Shown in pieces: positions 16,308 to 25,247 of a stretch of DNA of 64,000 nucleotides. Below the pieces are notes generated by a model. It was given only the letters and a program-made list of their open reading frames with translations. It searched no databases and was not told where the DNA came from. This stretch comes from Ewingella sp. CoE-038-23 (GTDB lineage: Bacteria; Pseudomonadota; Gammaproteobacteria; Enterobacterales; Enterobacteriaceae). Each line of letters begins with the position of its first letter. Position 1 is the first letter of the stretch. Location of the stretch: positions 3,782,001 to 3,846,000 of the forward strand of contig NZ_JAZHOH010000001.1 of assembly GCF_040419245.1 (NCBI RefSeq). Direction: 5' to 3'. Both the position numbers and the translations under genes were made by a program.

Positions 16308-17627
16308 TTATTTCGGCACGCTGAGCGCCGTCTGGTCTACATACGGCTTCATGATGGCATCCGCTTTTTCCTGCGCAGCGGCAGCAGCAGCCTGTGGCGT
16401 GACTTTCTGGTCATTAACCAAGGCCCCGAGCTGATTTTCCATCGCCTGACGCACGGCCACCGTCTCATAGGTTGAATACCACGGATAGGCGTATTTCAGC
16501 TGTTGCAGAGCAATTTCGGCACGCGGGTCTTTCGCCAAATAATCCTTCATTTCCGGCAAATCATAAGAGGCAATACGCGGCGAGAAATAGCCGGTGAAAC
16601 GGCTCCACGCGCCATTCACTTTCGGGCTAACCAGATATTGCAGGAAGGTATAAGCCGCCTTTTTCTGGTCGTCAGTGATGCCTTTGAAGCTCACCAGACT
16701 TGCCCCGCCGATGCTTACGCCGTTACGCACCTTCTGCGGCATCATCGCCACGCCCAGCTCGAAATCTTTGGTGTTTTCCCGCATAAAGCCCAGCGCGCCG
16801 GTACTCAGCATGGTCATCCCCAGCTTGCCGGAGAAGAACGCCGCGCTGATCTGCTTGGAGTTCAACACGCCGGATGGCATCACGTTGTCGCGATAAATCA
16901 GGTTCTGCCAGAACTGTAATGCACCCACGGTCGAGGCAGTGTTGTAATACACCTCGCCCGGATAATCGGCGTTGAAGTATTGGCCGCCGTTGGCCCGGGT
17001 CAGCGCAGAGAGGATCCAGCCGCCGTAGTCATCGTTGGTCGATGGCAACATAATGCCCCACTGCCCTTTGGCTTTATCCGTCAGCTTTTTGGCATCTTCC
17101 AGCAGTTCATCCCAGTTCTTCGGCGGCGCAGAAATGCCCGCTTTAGCGAACAAGTCTTTGTTGTAATAGAGAATTGGCGTCGAGTTGTGGAATGGGATCG
17201 CATAAGTCACGCCGTTAACCTGCGCGTTTTGGCGCATGGCGGGCCAGAAGTTTTCAGTCAGGAAAGGCGTGGCTTTTTGGTTGCCGTATTTGAACAGGTC
17301 GTCCATCGGCAGAATTTCATTTTTGATGGCTAAATCCGCCGTGAAGTTGGCAGACATAATCACCAGCGCCGGAGGCTGGCCTGATTTAGCCGCCGCTTCC
17401 GCTTTCACTTTGGTGGTGTCGTAGTTGCCAGTGAAGATACCGCGCACTTCGACATCGGTTTGAGAATCGTTGAACTCTTTGATTACACGGGTCATTTCCA
17501 TGGTCAGCTTGCCGTCTACCGGCGCCGGGAACATGAAATCAATATTTTGTTTTGCTGACGCCGCGCCAGCCGACAGCAGCCCGATGGCGAGTGTCAGCGC
17601 GTGGAGTTTAGGCATAGTGCAACGCAT
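16308..17627 (-). CDS. ABC transporter substrate-binding protein, UgpB-like
   Basis: 439 residues, family 1 extracellular solute-binding protein. The signal peptide MPKLHALTLAIGLLSAGAASA is cleaved before KQN. The body resembles UgpB: PPALVIMSANFTADL, YAIPFHNSTPILYYNKDLF, then KAAYTFLQYLVSP near the end. ATG 17627 is preferred because AGGAG lies seven bases upstream; ATG 17615 is an alternative. It overlaps the ATPase gene upstream by 20 bases and is the last gene of the operon. The operon also encodes GpdQ, so the ligand is probably a glycerophosphodiester or sn-glycerol 3-phosphate; this is inferred. Confidence 0.9.
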   Translation of the reverse strand: MRCTMPKLHALTLAIGLLSAGAASAKQNIDFMFPAPVDGKLTMEMTRVIKEFNDSQTDVEVRGIFTGNYDTTKVKAEAAAKSGQPPALVIMSANFTADLAIKNEILPMDDLFKYGNQKATPFLTENFWPAMRQNAQVNGVTYAIPFHNSTPILYYNKDLFAKAGISAPPKNWDELLEDAKKLTDKAKGQWGIMLPSTNDDYGGWILSALTRANGGQYFNADYPGEVYYNTASTVGALQFWQNLIYRDNVMPSGVLNSKQISAAFFSGKLGMTMLSTGALGFMRENTKDFELGVAMMPQKVRNGVSIGGASLVSFKGITDDQKKAAYTFLQYLVSPKVNGAWSRFTGYFSPRIASYDLPEMKDYLAKDPRAEIALQQLKYAYPWYSTYETVAVRQAMENQLGALVNDQKVTPQAAAAAAQEKADAIMKPYVDQTALSVPK

Positions 17628-18753
17628 GTTGGATCTCCTGGTGAAGATTTTGCTGGTTTTGGCCCGAAAAAAGATGAAGGTCGTGCAAAGAGAAGTACAA
17701 GGTCACGCGGTCGCCCGGTTGTGGGATAACCAAAGTGGATTCTCCCTCGGCCTGAATACGCCGCAGATTTTTAACATTCTGATTTTTCAATAAATAACGA
17801 ATGTGTCCATAGCCCGTGTCGGCATGGCACAGGTACTCAGCACCCAGCAACTCACGATGATTCAGCGTGACGCTAAGGGCTAAAGTGCGTTCTTCATTCG
17901 GCTGGTCGCTCAAGTGCTCAGGGCGAATGCCCAAATAGACTTCGTTCAAGCCATGCGCGTGCTCGCTCTCTGGTAAGGCAATAGCGTGATCGCCAAACTG
18001 CACCACGCCCTGCTGGCAAGGCAGTTTGAAGATGTTCATCGACGGCGTGCCGATAAATCCGGCAACAAAAAGATTGGCGGGCTGGGCATACAGGGTTTCC
18101 GGCGCGCCGATTTGCTGCAAGTGGCCTTTGTCCAACACCGCGATACGGTCGGCCATCGTCATGGCTTCCATCTGGTCATGAGTCACGTAAACTGTGCTAG
18201 TTTTCAACTGCTTATGCAGCGCCATGATGCCATCTCGCACCTCGGTACGCAGACGCGCATCAAGGTTCGACAGCGGCTCATCCATCAAAAACAGCTTGGG
18301 ATCGCGCACAATCGCGCGCGCCATTGCCACGCGCTGGCGCTGGCCGCCGGAAAGTTTCCCCGGTTTGCGATCCAGCAGCGGCTCAAGCTGCAACAGCGCA
18401 GCCACGCGATCGACGCGCGCTCGATGCTGCGACTTCGGCTCATTGCGCATCCGCATGCCAAAGGTGATGTTCTGCTCAACGGTCATATGCGGGAACAGCG
18501 CGTAGTTCTGGAAAATCATCGAGAAGTTGCGCTCGCGCGGCTCCAGCGCGGTAATGTCTTCGCCATCCTGCAAAATTCGCCCACTACTGACGTTTTCCAG
18601 CCCCGCCAACAGGCGCAGCAAGGTGCTTTTGCCACAGCCGGACGGCCCCACCAGCACCAGAAACTCGCCGTCGGCGATCTCCAGCGACAGGTTGTTCACC
18701 GCCGTGCTGCCTTCAAACTGCTTGCAGATATTCTCAAGACGAATTCGCGACAT
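17608..18753 (-). CDS. ABC transporter ATPase, UgpC/MalK type
   Basis: 381 residues. Walker A GPSGCGKST is at about 37-45, the signature LSGGQRQRVAMARA, Walker B LFLMDEPLSNLDAR, and the H-loop VTHDQMEAM. A C-terminal regulatory OB domain of MalK type follows. It energises the two permeases encoded upstream. The start overlaps the gpdQ stop (TAATG), so translation is probably coupled. Confidence 0.94.
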   Translation of the reverse strand: MSRIRLENICKQFEGSTAVNNLSLEIADGEFLVLVGPSGCGKSTLLRLLAGLENVSSGRILQDGEDITALEPRERNFSMIFQNYALFPHMTVEQNITFGMRMRNEPKSQHRARVDRVAALLQLEPLLDRKPGKLSGGQRQRVAMARAIVRDPKLFLMDEPLSNLDARLRTEVRDGIMALHKQLKTSTVYVTHDQMEAMTMADRIAVLDKGHLQQIGAPETLYAQPANLFVAGFIGTPSMNIFKLPCQQGVVQFGDHAIALPESEHAHGLNEVYLGIRPEHLSDQPNEERTLALSVTLNHRELLGAEYLCHADTGYGHIRYLLKNQNVKNLRRIQAEGESTLVIPQPGDRVTLYFSLHDLHLFSGQNQQNLHQEIQHALHYA

Positions 18754-19580
18754 TATTCGTCATCCACCGGGCAGCTGATGGTGGCGTCATACAGGTACGG
18801 TCCCGGATATTGCGAAAGCGGGTGCAAGTAGCTGACTAAGCCAGTTTTCTCCACCAGACGGTGCATCACGCAGGCCGCAGGTTCGAGGTTATAGAAAGGC
18901 GCTGGGTTGTGGTGATAGTAAGGCACTTGATGCACGGTACCCGGAATAGTGGTGATGATGGCTTGGCGATACTGAGTGAAAATCAGGCGGTGCGTGTGAC
19001 CGCAGAATACACGACACAGCGACGGAAAACGGTCAATTAGCGCCAGCAGTTCGTCGCCGTTCTCGCAAGAAATAGAGTCCATCTGCGCCGAACCGACCTT
19101 AACTGGCGGATGATGCATAAACACCGCCGTTGGCTTGTCGCCGCCTGCTTTCAACTGCTCTTCCAGCCATGACAGGGTTTCTGGTGTCAAAAAGCCTTTG
19201 GACTCGCCCGCCAGGCTGCTGTCGATAAACAGCAAACGCATGTCGAAATCGTCCACCGCGTAGCGCATGTTTTGCGGGTCGTGGCCCAGTTCAGGGCACA
19301 GCGGGTGCAGTGCTTCGAGGAACTGCGCTTTGTCGTCATGATTGCCCGGTATGATGTACAGCGGGTAATGCAGGTTTTGCAGCGTGCGGCGCGCCACCAG
19401 ATACTCGGCGGGCAGTCCACAGTTGACGATGTCACCGGTGATCACTACCGCGTCAGGGCGCTCTTCCAGCGCATTTAGCTGGTTTACCACCTCGGCATTG
19501 CAGGCGTTGACGTCGATAAAGTCATACAGCTTGCGGCCCTGACTACGGAAATGCATATCGGAAATTTGAGCGAGAAACAT
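18753..19580 (-). CDS. gpdQ: Glycerophosphodiesterase GpdQ, binuclear metallophosphoesterase
   Basis: 275 residues (Klebsiella/Enterobacter GpdQ 274). It hydrolyses glycerophosphodiesters such as glycerophosphoethanolamine and is promiscuous toward phosphodiesters. All metal ligands occur at the GpdQ positions: D8 and H10 (ISDMH), D50 (TGD), N80 (GNHDD), H156 (FMHHPP), and H195 and H197 (GHTH). The ISC-NG segment and the C-terminal CPVDDE tail also match. There is no signal peptide, so it acts inside the cell on imported substrate. It sits inside a Ugp-like ABC operon between permease and ATPase genes, which strongly suggests uptake followed by cleavage. AAAGGGG precedes the start. Confidence 0.95.
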   Translation of the reverse strand: MFLAQISDMHFRSQGRKLYDFIDVNACNAEVVNQLNALEERPDAVVITGDIVNCGLPAEYLVARRTLQNLHYPLYIIPGNHDDKAQFLEALHPLCPELGHDPQNMRYAVDDFDMRLLFIDSSLAGESKGFLTPETLSWLEEQLKAGGDKPTAVFMHHPPVKVGSAQMDSISCENGDELLALIDRFPSLCRVFCGHTHRLIFTQYRQAIITTIPGTVHQVPYYHHNPAPFYNLEPAACVMHRLVEKTGLVSYLHPLSQYPGPYLYDATISCPVDDE

Positions 19581-19606
19581 CGGTAACCCCTTTATTTAAC
19601 GGCAGT

Positions 19607-20500
19607 TTATTTAATGCCTGAAAAGCCAAAGCTTTTAAGAAATTGTTTCTGGAACAGAACGAATGCCAGCATTAGCGGCAAGCACACCATCAGCGTGCCT
19701 GCGGTGATAAGCCCCCACTGCCCGCCCGACTCCGCGCCCATGGCAAAGGAGACCAGCCCGACGGTGAGCACCTGTTTATCCGGGTCGTTGAGCACCATCA
19801 GCGGCCACAGGTATTCATTCCAGTGATAGGTGATGCTGACAGTGGCGAAGGCCAAAATGGCTGGCCACGACATCGGGATCAGCACGCGGAACACCACTTG
19901 CCACCAGCGACAGCCCTCCATCAGCGCCGCCTCTTCGATTTCGCGCGGAATGCTCAGAAACGCCTGGCGCATTAAGAACACGCCGAACGCCGAAGCGAAG
20001 TACGGCATCATCACGCCGGTCAATGTATTGAGCAGGCCGAACTGTTTGAGGATCATCATGTTCGGCACCATCATCACCACCGGCATGATCATCAGTTGGA
20101 TCAGCAGCAGGTAGAACAGCGTCTGTTTGCCACGAAACTCGTGGTAGGCGAAGACGTAGCCCGCCGTGGTGATGGTCACCAGCTGGACCAAGAAGGTGCC
20201 GAAGGAGAAGAAGATGGTGTTGGCGTAGAGCCGCAGCCAGTCGGCACTGTCCCACGCGTCGCGGAAGTTTTGCAGCGTCAGCGGGAAGCGCGGCAGCAGC
20301 GACGCCATGCCCGGCCCGAAACTGCTTTCGCTAAAGGAGGCCGACAGCATCCAGATAAAAGGGGCGACCCACAGCAGCGCGCCGCACACCAGCAGAAGCG
20401 GCAGCGTAGAACGGCGCGCGCCGCGCAGTAGCAGGGAAGGCTGGCGGCTGCGGTTCTTCGTGCCGGTCACCAGCAGGTTGTCAGACGTTTCAACGCTCAT
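19607..20500 (-). CDS. ABC transporter permease, UgpE type
   Basis: 297 residues, MalG/UgpE family, with six membrane segments and the ATPase-coupling EAA loop EEAALMEGCRWWQVVFRVL. The N-terminal cytoplasmic tail is Arg/Ser rich. It overlaps the preceding permease gene by 11 bases and is followed by gpdQ after 26 bases. It pairs with the UgpA-type permease to form the membrane channel. Confidence 0.93.
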   Translation of the reverse strand: MSVETSDNLLVTGTKNRSRQPSLLLRGARRSTLPLLLVCGALLWVAPFIWMLSASFSESSFGPGMASLLPRFPLTLQNFRDAWDSADWLRLYANTIFFSFGTFLVQLVTITTAGYVFAYHEFRGKQTLFYLLLIQLMIMPVVMMVPNMMILKQFGLLNTLTGVMMPYFASAFGVFLMRQAFLSIPREIEEAALMEGCRWWQVVFRVLIPMSWPAILAFATVSITYHWNEYLWPLMVLNDPDKQVLTVGLVSFAMGAESGGQWGLITAGTLMVCLPLMLAFVLFQKQFLKSFGFSGIK

Positions 20501-21362
20501 AGTGCGCCCCTCTCTCCAGCACTCGCAGGTTCATCACCGAGAAACCAAACAGCAAAATCAGCGTCAGGAAGGTCGCGGCCGAAGCTTTGCCTAAATCGTG
20601 GGTGTCGTTAGCTAAACTTTGGATGTAATAGAGCATCACGGTGGTGGCGTTATTCGGCCCGCCCTGCGTCATCACCGGCACGTGATCGATTTGGGTGATG
20701 GCGTAAATCAGCGCGATGGTGACCACAAAACTGATGGTCGGGCGCAGCAGTGGCAAGGTGACATAGAAGAAGGTTTGGATGCGAGATGCCCCTTCCATCA
20801 TCGCCGCTTCGCGCGCCGAAGCGGGAATCGACTGCAATCCGGCGAGGAAAAACAGCATGTAGTAACCCGCGAATTTCCACACGCCAATCACGCTCAGCGC
20901 AATCAGCGCGCTGTCGCTCGCGCCGAGGTAGTTGTTGTTCATCGGCCCGAAAAACTTCGCCAGGTAATAGTCGATAAGCCCCAGCCCCGGCATAAAGATA
21001 AACAGCCACAGGGTGGCGGCGCTAACCAGCGGGATAATCATCGGGAAGAAAAAGGCCGTGCGCAGCCAGCGATTGAGCACGGTGTTTTCCCATAGCGCCA
21101 CCGCCAGCAGCAGCGCCAGCACGATACCGGGGATCACCGTCATCAGAATGTAAGACAGGTTATTAAGCAGCGCGCGCCAGAACACGTCGTCTTGCAGCAG
21201 GCGAACATAGTTCTGCAAACCAACAAACGGCGGGTTATCGGAGTTCATCCGGCTGTCATACAGACTGTCGGCCGCAGAACGGAATAAAGGGAAATAGGTG
21301 AATAAAAACAGGAAGATCAAGGTGGGCATCAGCACCAACCAGGGGAACAGCGAACGGCGCAT
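20490..21362 (-). CDS. ABC transporter permease, UgpA type
   Basis: 290 residues, MalF/UgpA family, first gene of the five-gene operon (permease, permease, gpdQ, ATPase, binding protein). The EAA loop is EAAMMEGASRIQTFFYVTLP, and six membrane segments surround a periplasmic loop with DNPPFVGLQNY. The order differs from E. coli ugpBAECQ, in which the binding protein is first and the phosphodiesterase is the unrelated GlpQ-type UgpQ. Confidence 0.93.
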   Translation of the reverse strand: MRRSLFPWLVLMPTLIFLFLFTYFPLFRSAADSLYDSRMNSDNPPFVGLQNYVRLLQDDVFWRALLNNLSYILMTVIPGIVLALLLAVALWENTVLNRWLRTAFFFPMIIPLVSAATLWLFIFMPGLGLIDYYLAKFFGPMNNNYLGASDSALIALSVIGVWKFAGYYMLFFLAGLQSIPASAREAAMMEGASRIQTFFYVTLPLLRPTISFVVTIALIYAITQIDHVPVMTQGGPNNATTVMLYYIQSLANDTHDLGKASAATFLTLILLFGFSVMNLRVLERGAHYER

Positions 21363-21409
21363 TTCTCATTACCGGGCAGTCAAATAAGCCGTTACGCTAA
21401 GCTTTCTGT

Positions 21410-21427
21410 GTTTCAGCCATGTGTCAG
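21410..21427 (-). promoter_or_regulatory. Candidate Pho box upstream of the gpdQ operon
   Basis: On the minus strand CTGACACATGGCTGAAAC has two CTG-led half-sites 11 bp apart and agrees at about 12 of 18 places with the PhoB consensus. It lies 48-65 bp before the first gene. PhoB control would parallel E. coli ugp, but the match is partial. Confidence 0.35.
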
Positions 21428-21503
21428 TCAGATGATACTTTTTTGTATGAAAATCGAGCGAATGTTACTGAACGAAGTGGGGGAAACCTAAGTGTTAAAC
21501 TTC

Positions 21504-21536
21504 CCTAATCTGTCGCCCCAAAGGCGACAAATCAGG
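21504..21536 (-). terminator. Hairpin after the als-like operon
   Basis: CCTGATTTGTCGCC and its partner (two mismatches over 14 bp) form a stem 16 bases beyond the PfkB kinase stop. The U-run on the minus strand is weak (GTTTAAC). Confidence 0.5.
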
Positions 21537-21551
21537 AAATCGGCAGTTAAC

Positions 21552-22481
21552 TCAAACCACCACCATCTGCCGCTCTTTGGCTTCGGCGTAAGTTGGCATT
21601 GATGAGGCGGCGCCGGCTCGTTCGACACAGACTGAGGCGTAGGCTGAGGCAAATTGCGCGGCGTCGGCGAGCTCGGCTCCGGCGGCGAGTTGGGAGGCGA
21701 GCGCGCCGTTGAAGGCGTCGCCTGCACCCGTGGTGTCGACCGGAACAGCAGGAAACGCGGCAACCAAGTCCGTTTTCCCCGCCACCGAGAGCAGCGCACC
21801 TTGGGTGCCGAGGGTGATGATCAGCGCCTTAATACCTTTGGCGTGCAATGCTTTTGCGGCCACTTTGGCGGAGGCCACGTCGTGCACTTCAATGCCAGTC
21901 AGCAAAGTGCATTCGGTGGCATTCGGCGTCAACAAATCGACCTGCGCCAGCAGGCTGTCAGGTACTGGCTGGAAAGGCGCGGGGTTGAGAATAATAAAGG
22001 TGCCGTTATCTTTGGCGATGCCAATCAGCTTCTCAATCGCCGACAGGTTGTTTTCCAGCTGGGTCAGCAGGATGTCGGCGGCGGCAATGGCCGGGCGGCA
22101 CTGCTCCACTTCGTCGTCGGTCACGGTGAGATTCGCGCCGGGGTCGACGGCAATCATGTTCTCCGCATCGGCCCCTGCCACGTAAATCAGCGCGTTGCCG
22201 GTGGGACATTCGGCGGTGGAAAACAGGGTCACGGCATCAAACCCGGCGCTGTCGAGATGGCGACGCGCAAAGGTGCCGAAGTCATCTCGCCCGACTTTAC
22301 CAATGTAGTGAACTCGCGCACCGGCGCGCAGCGCGGCGACGGCCTGATTGGCCCCTTTGCCGCCCGCGCCCATCATGCTGTTGCGGGCAATCAGCGACTC
22401 ACCCGGCTGAGGAAAACGGGTCATTCCGGCGACAATGTCGAGGTTGAATGATCCAAATACACATACCTTGCCTCTGTTCAT
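21552..22481 (-). CDS. PfkB-family carbohydrate kinase, ribokinase-like
   Basis: 309 residues, the ribokinase length. The N-terminal FGSFNLDIV and GGKGANQAVAALRAG motifs form the sugar-binding lid region. The C-terminal DTTGAGDAFNGAL is PfkB signature 2, with the anion hole and catalytic aspartate. It phosphorylates a furanose sugar or ketohexose with ATP. It is the last gene of the als-like operon and its start overlaps the ROK kinase stop by four bases (ATGA). The substrate is not evident: ribose, fructose or allulose are all possible. Confidence 0.9.
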   Translation of the reverse strand: MNRGKVCVFGSFNLDIVAGMTRFPQPGESLIARNSMMGAGGKGANQAVAALRAGARVHYIGKVGRDDFGTFARRHLDSAGFDAVTLFSTAECPTGNALIYVAGADAENMIAVDPGANLTVTDDEVEQCRPAIAAADILLTQLENNLSAIEKLIGIAKDNGTFIILNPAPFQPVPDSLLAQVDLLTPNATECTLLTGIEVHDVASAKVAAKALHAKGIKALIITLGTQGALLSVAGKTDLVAAFPAVPVDTTGAGDAFNGALASQLAAGAELADAAQFASAYASVCVERAGAASSMPTYAEAKERQMVVV

Positions 22482-23413
22482 GCCTCTCTCCTGAGTGAAA
22501 AATGTCGCGGTGAAGGTCGCTGTTGCTCAAAACGCCGCTGCGCCGCCAGACAGGCTCCGCGACAACCCGTTTCGTCCGAGACGCCGCTGATAGCGATAGT
22601 TAAGCCGTTGGCCGGATGCGGACTGCGCAAATGTGAGCGAATCAGCTGCTGTAGCTTCTCGATAGGGAAAGCCGCCATCGACAGCACGCCGCCGCCCAGC
22701 AGCAGATATTGCGGGTCGAGGATGTTCATTTCGCTGGCGACGGTACGCGCCAGACGCTCAATAAACTCCAGCAAATCCGGGTGTTCGCCGTGTTTGACGA
22801 ACAAGTCTGACATCGCGGTTTGCGGCGCGTGATGGCTGGCCCAACCGCTAAGCCAGTTGCCGGAAGTCAGGGTTTCGACACAGCCCGTCTTACCGCAAGG
22901 GCACAGCAAATGGTTGTCTTTTAAGGGGATATGACCAATCTCCCCCGCGCCGCCGTGGGCCCCGTGATAAAAGTCATTATTCAGCCACAGGCTGTTGCCA
23001 AACCCGGTACCGAGGTAGACTCCAACGGCGACGTCGGGCAGCACATCGAGACGGGTTAAGTCCCACCACATCAAGTGGTTAACGTCTTTATCCATACTCA
23101 CCGGCAGGCAGAGACGCGCCGAAAGCTGCTTCGCCACCGGCTGGTTATCGAGCGCCGGAATAAAAGGCAGCGATAACACGGTATTGCGGTCGCGGGACAA
23201 AATCCCCGGCAATCCGAGCATCACCCCAGACACCTGTGCAGCAGTGCCTTGCAGGTACGCGGCAAGCAGTTGCTCAAGCCCGCCGAGTGGGTCAGCCAGT
23301 TCGGCCCAAGAGCGGGTCGGCACTTTCTGATATCCCTGAAAAACCTGTTGGTCGTTCATCAGCATCAGCCGCGTGTTGGTGCCGCCAATGTCTACGCCGA
23401 GAAAATGCTCCAT
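22478..23413 (-). CDS. alsK: ROK-family sugar kinase, AlsK-like
   Basis: 311 residues from ATG 23413, supported by GGGAGAGG just upstream; a longer frame to 23476 overlaps the epimerase gene and lacks homology. ROK features are the N-terminal DIGGTNTRLML phosphate loop, YLGTGFGNSLW, GAHGGAGEIGHIPL and the zinc site built from that histidine with CPCGKTGC. The match to E. coli allokinase AlsK runs along the length, including ILGGGVL-AFP. AlsK makes D-allose 6-phosphate. The epimerase gene next to it is AlsE-like, which supports the name, but substrate specificity of ROK kinases is loose. Confidence 0.78.
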   Translation of the reverse strand: MEHFLGVDIGGTNTRLMLMNDQQVFQGYQKVPTRSWAELADPLGGLEQLLAAYLQGTAAQVSGVMLGLPGILSRDRNTVLSLPFIPALDNQPVAKQLSARLCLPVSMDKDVNHLMWWDLTRLDVLPDVAVGVYLGTGFGNSLWLNNDFYHGAHGGAGEIGHIPLKDNHLLCPCGKTGCVETLTSGNWLSGWASHHAPQTAMSDLFVKHGEHPDLLEFIERLARTVASEMNILDPQYLLLGGGVLSMAAFPIEKLQQLIRSHLRSPHPANGLTIAISGVSDETGCRGACLAAQRRFEQQRPSPRHFSLRREA

Positions 23414-23427
23414 AGCCTCTCCCGCCC

Positions 23428-24108
23428 TTAGGCCGCTTGACGCGCCTGACGCATCTGGTCGAGCATTTTGTCCCACGCACTGTCCAAATCCTTATCCAGA
23501 TTGAACAGACCGGAGCTGCCGACGATCAGCACTTCAGCCCCCGCGCCCATCAGATCCTGATAGGTATTCACGTTGCAGGATCCGTCGATTTCGATCAGAT
23601 AGCGATAGTTCTTCTGCTGCTTGAGATCGCGCAGTTGAGCGATTTTATGCAGCATTTCAGGGATGAACGGCTGACCCGCATACCCCGGATCCACCGTCAT
23701 CACGGTGATTTTGTCCAACAGGTGAATGTAGTGCTGGATAAACTCCACCGGGGTGGCCGGGTTAAGCACCACGCCCACTTTTTTACCCAGCGAGCGAATC
23801 TGATTGATCACCCGGAAGGCGTCGCGGTTGATGGTTTCGGCATGCGGGCAGATGTAATCCGCTCCGGCTTTAGCAATCGGCTCAATAAAATCGGTCGGGT
23901 TTTCCACCATCATGTGTACGTCGAGCACCAGCGGCGTGTGCGGGCGGATCTGCTCGATAAAGAACGGCGACAGGGTGATATTTTTCACATAGTGACCATC
24001 CATGATGTCGATGTGCAGCATGTCAGCGCGGCGGTTCAGCACCGCCAGTTGCTGCTTAATGTCGATCAGGCTCATGCACATCAGCGACGGGGAGATTTTG
24101 TATTCCAT
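23428..24108 (-). CDS. alsE: D-allulose-6-phosphate 3-epimerase, AlsE-like
   Basis: 226 residues (E. coli AlsE 231), a TIM-barrel of the ribulose-phosphate 3-epimerase family. It opens with KISPSLMCM as AlsE does. Metal and catalytic sites are visible: HIDIMDGHYVKN, DVHMMVENP, TVDPGYAGQPFIPEML and IEIDGSCN. The phosphate-binding loop is LIVGSSGLFN. E. coli AlsE converts D-allulose 6-phosphate to fructose 6-phosphate. It is flanked by the permease and the AlsK-like kinase. Confidence 0.85.
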   Translation of the reverse strand: MEYKISPSLMCMSLIDIKQQLAVLNRRADMLHIDIMDGHYVKNITLSPFFIEQIRPHTPLVLDVHMMVENPTDFIEPIAKAGADYICPHAETINRDAFRVINQIRSLGKKVGVVLNPATPVEFIQHYIHLLDKITVMTVDPGYAGQPFIPEMLHKIAQLRDLKQQKNYRYLIEIDGSCNVNTYQDLMGAGAEVLIVGSSGLFNLDKDLDSAWDKMLDQMRQARQAA

Positions 24109-24169
24109 AGTCTGTTCCTGGGTTCAGAGAGATTGAAAATGCGTGTCGTTAAGTCATTAAAAATAAGGT

Positions 24170-25237
24170 CTAAGGCGCGGCGGCTCGGGCCTTCGCGGCG
24201 CTCATCCGCCCTGCTCTTTTCTGCATATAGCGATTGCGGAAGAACTTCAGGCCGAGCACCACAATCAGCACCGCGCCCCACATCGCCAGACTGAAGTGCG
24301 GGCTGACGTTCAACAGATTGAGGCCGGTGGAAATCACCTGTAGCACAACCAGTGACAGCACCACGCCGGTCACTCGCCCGAAGCCGCCGAAGGGGTCGGT
24401 GCCACCCAAAATAATCGCCAGCACGGTGAGCAGCAGGTAGGAGTCGCCGTAGCCCATGCGCGCCGAGTTGAAGCGCGCCATCATCACTAACCCGGCAATC
24501 ACGCAGAGCATGCTCGACAGCACGTAGATGGCGATCAGCACGCGGTGGGTATTGACGCCGCTGAAATGGGTGGCGTTGATGTTGCTGCCGCTCATGTAGA
24601 TGTATTTGCCCAGGCGGGTACGTTCGAGGAACACCGCGATCAGCACCGCCGTGACTAAGAAGATGATCAGCGGCACCGGAATGCCCAGCAGGGTATCCGC
24701 GCCGATGTAGCGCACGATGTCCGGCATGCCGCTGATCGCCGCGCCGCGTGACAAATAGATACCAATGCCGTTAACCATGGTCATGGTCGCCAGCGTCACT
24801 AAAATCGGGTGCGCGCCGACATAGGCCACCAGCGCGCCGGTCAGCATGCCGATGGCAATCGCCAGCACCATCGCGCCGGCCAGCGCCAGCGTCAGCCAGA
24901 CGGCCTGTAGGCCGAGGCTAGCGTCCGGCGGCAGGTAGGTCAGAAACACCCACGCCATCAGTAAGCTGGTCAGGTTGGAAGTGGCGATAATGCACAGATT
25001 AAGGCCGCCGCTGAGGATTGGGATGAACATCGCCAGCGTCAGCAGGCCCAGCTCCGGCAACTGGAAAGCCACACTCATAAAGGTAGAGTTGCTGAAAAAA
25101 CGGCCGGGCATCGCCAGACTGAAACCGACAATCACCACCACCAGCAGCAGGCTCAGGCCCAGCGTGGTGTTATCAAATTTGAAGCGCGGGCCCGCGCCGC
25201 CGGACTTCATTTTTAGGCTCTTGGTTTTGGTTAACAT
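24170..25237 (-). CDS. Sugar ABC transporter permease 2 (RbsC/LsrD-like)
   Basis: 355 residues from ATG 25237, chosen because AAGGA precedes it by seven bases; the earlier in-frame ATG 25264 lies inside the upstream gene and has no ribosome site. About ten membrane segments of the BPD_transp_2 family are present, with ILSGGLNLCIIATSN and ILGGTDPFGGFGRV. The chain ends in a basic tail. It forms a heteromeric channel with the neighbouring permease, as LsrC and LsrD do. Confidence 0.9.
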   Translation of the reverse strand: MLTKTKSLKMKSGGAGPRFKFDNTTLGLSLLLVVVIVGFSLAMPGRFFSNSTFMSVAFQLPELGLLTLAMFIPILSGGLNLCIIATSNLTSLLMAWVFLTYLPPDASLGLQAVWLTLALAGAMVLAIAIGMLTGALVAYVGAHPILVTLATMTMVNGIGIYLSRGAAISGMPDIVRYIGADTLLGIPVPLIIFLVTAVLIAVFLERTRLGKYIYMSGSNINATHFSGVNTHRVLIAIYVLSSMLCVIAGLVMMARFNSARMGYGDSYLLLTVLAIILGGTDPFGGFGRVTGVVLSLVVLQVISTGLNLLNVSPHFSLAMWGAVLIVVLGLKFFRNRYMQKRAGRMSAAKARAAAP

Positions 25238-25247
25238 TGCAGATTCC

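Noticed and set aside
17986..18831. Long open frames antisense to the ABC ATPase, and similar ones opposite gcvP, prfB, lacZ and the ribokinase-like gene
   Set aside because: They mirror G+C-rich codons of well-supported genes on the other strand and encode low-complexity Arg/His/Gln-rich chains without homology.
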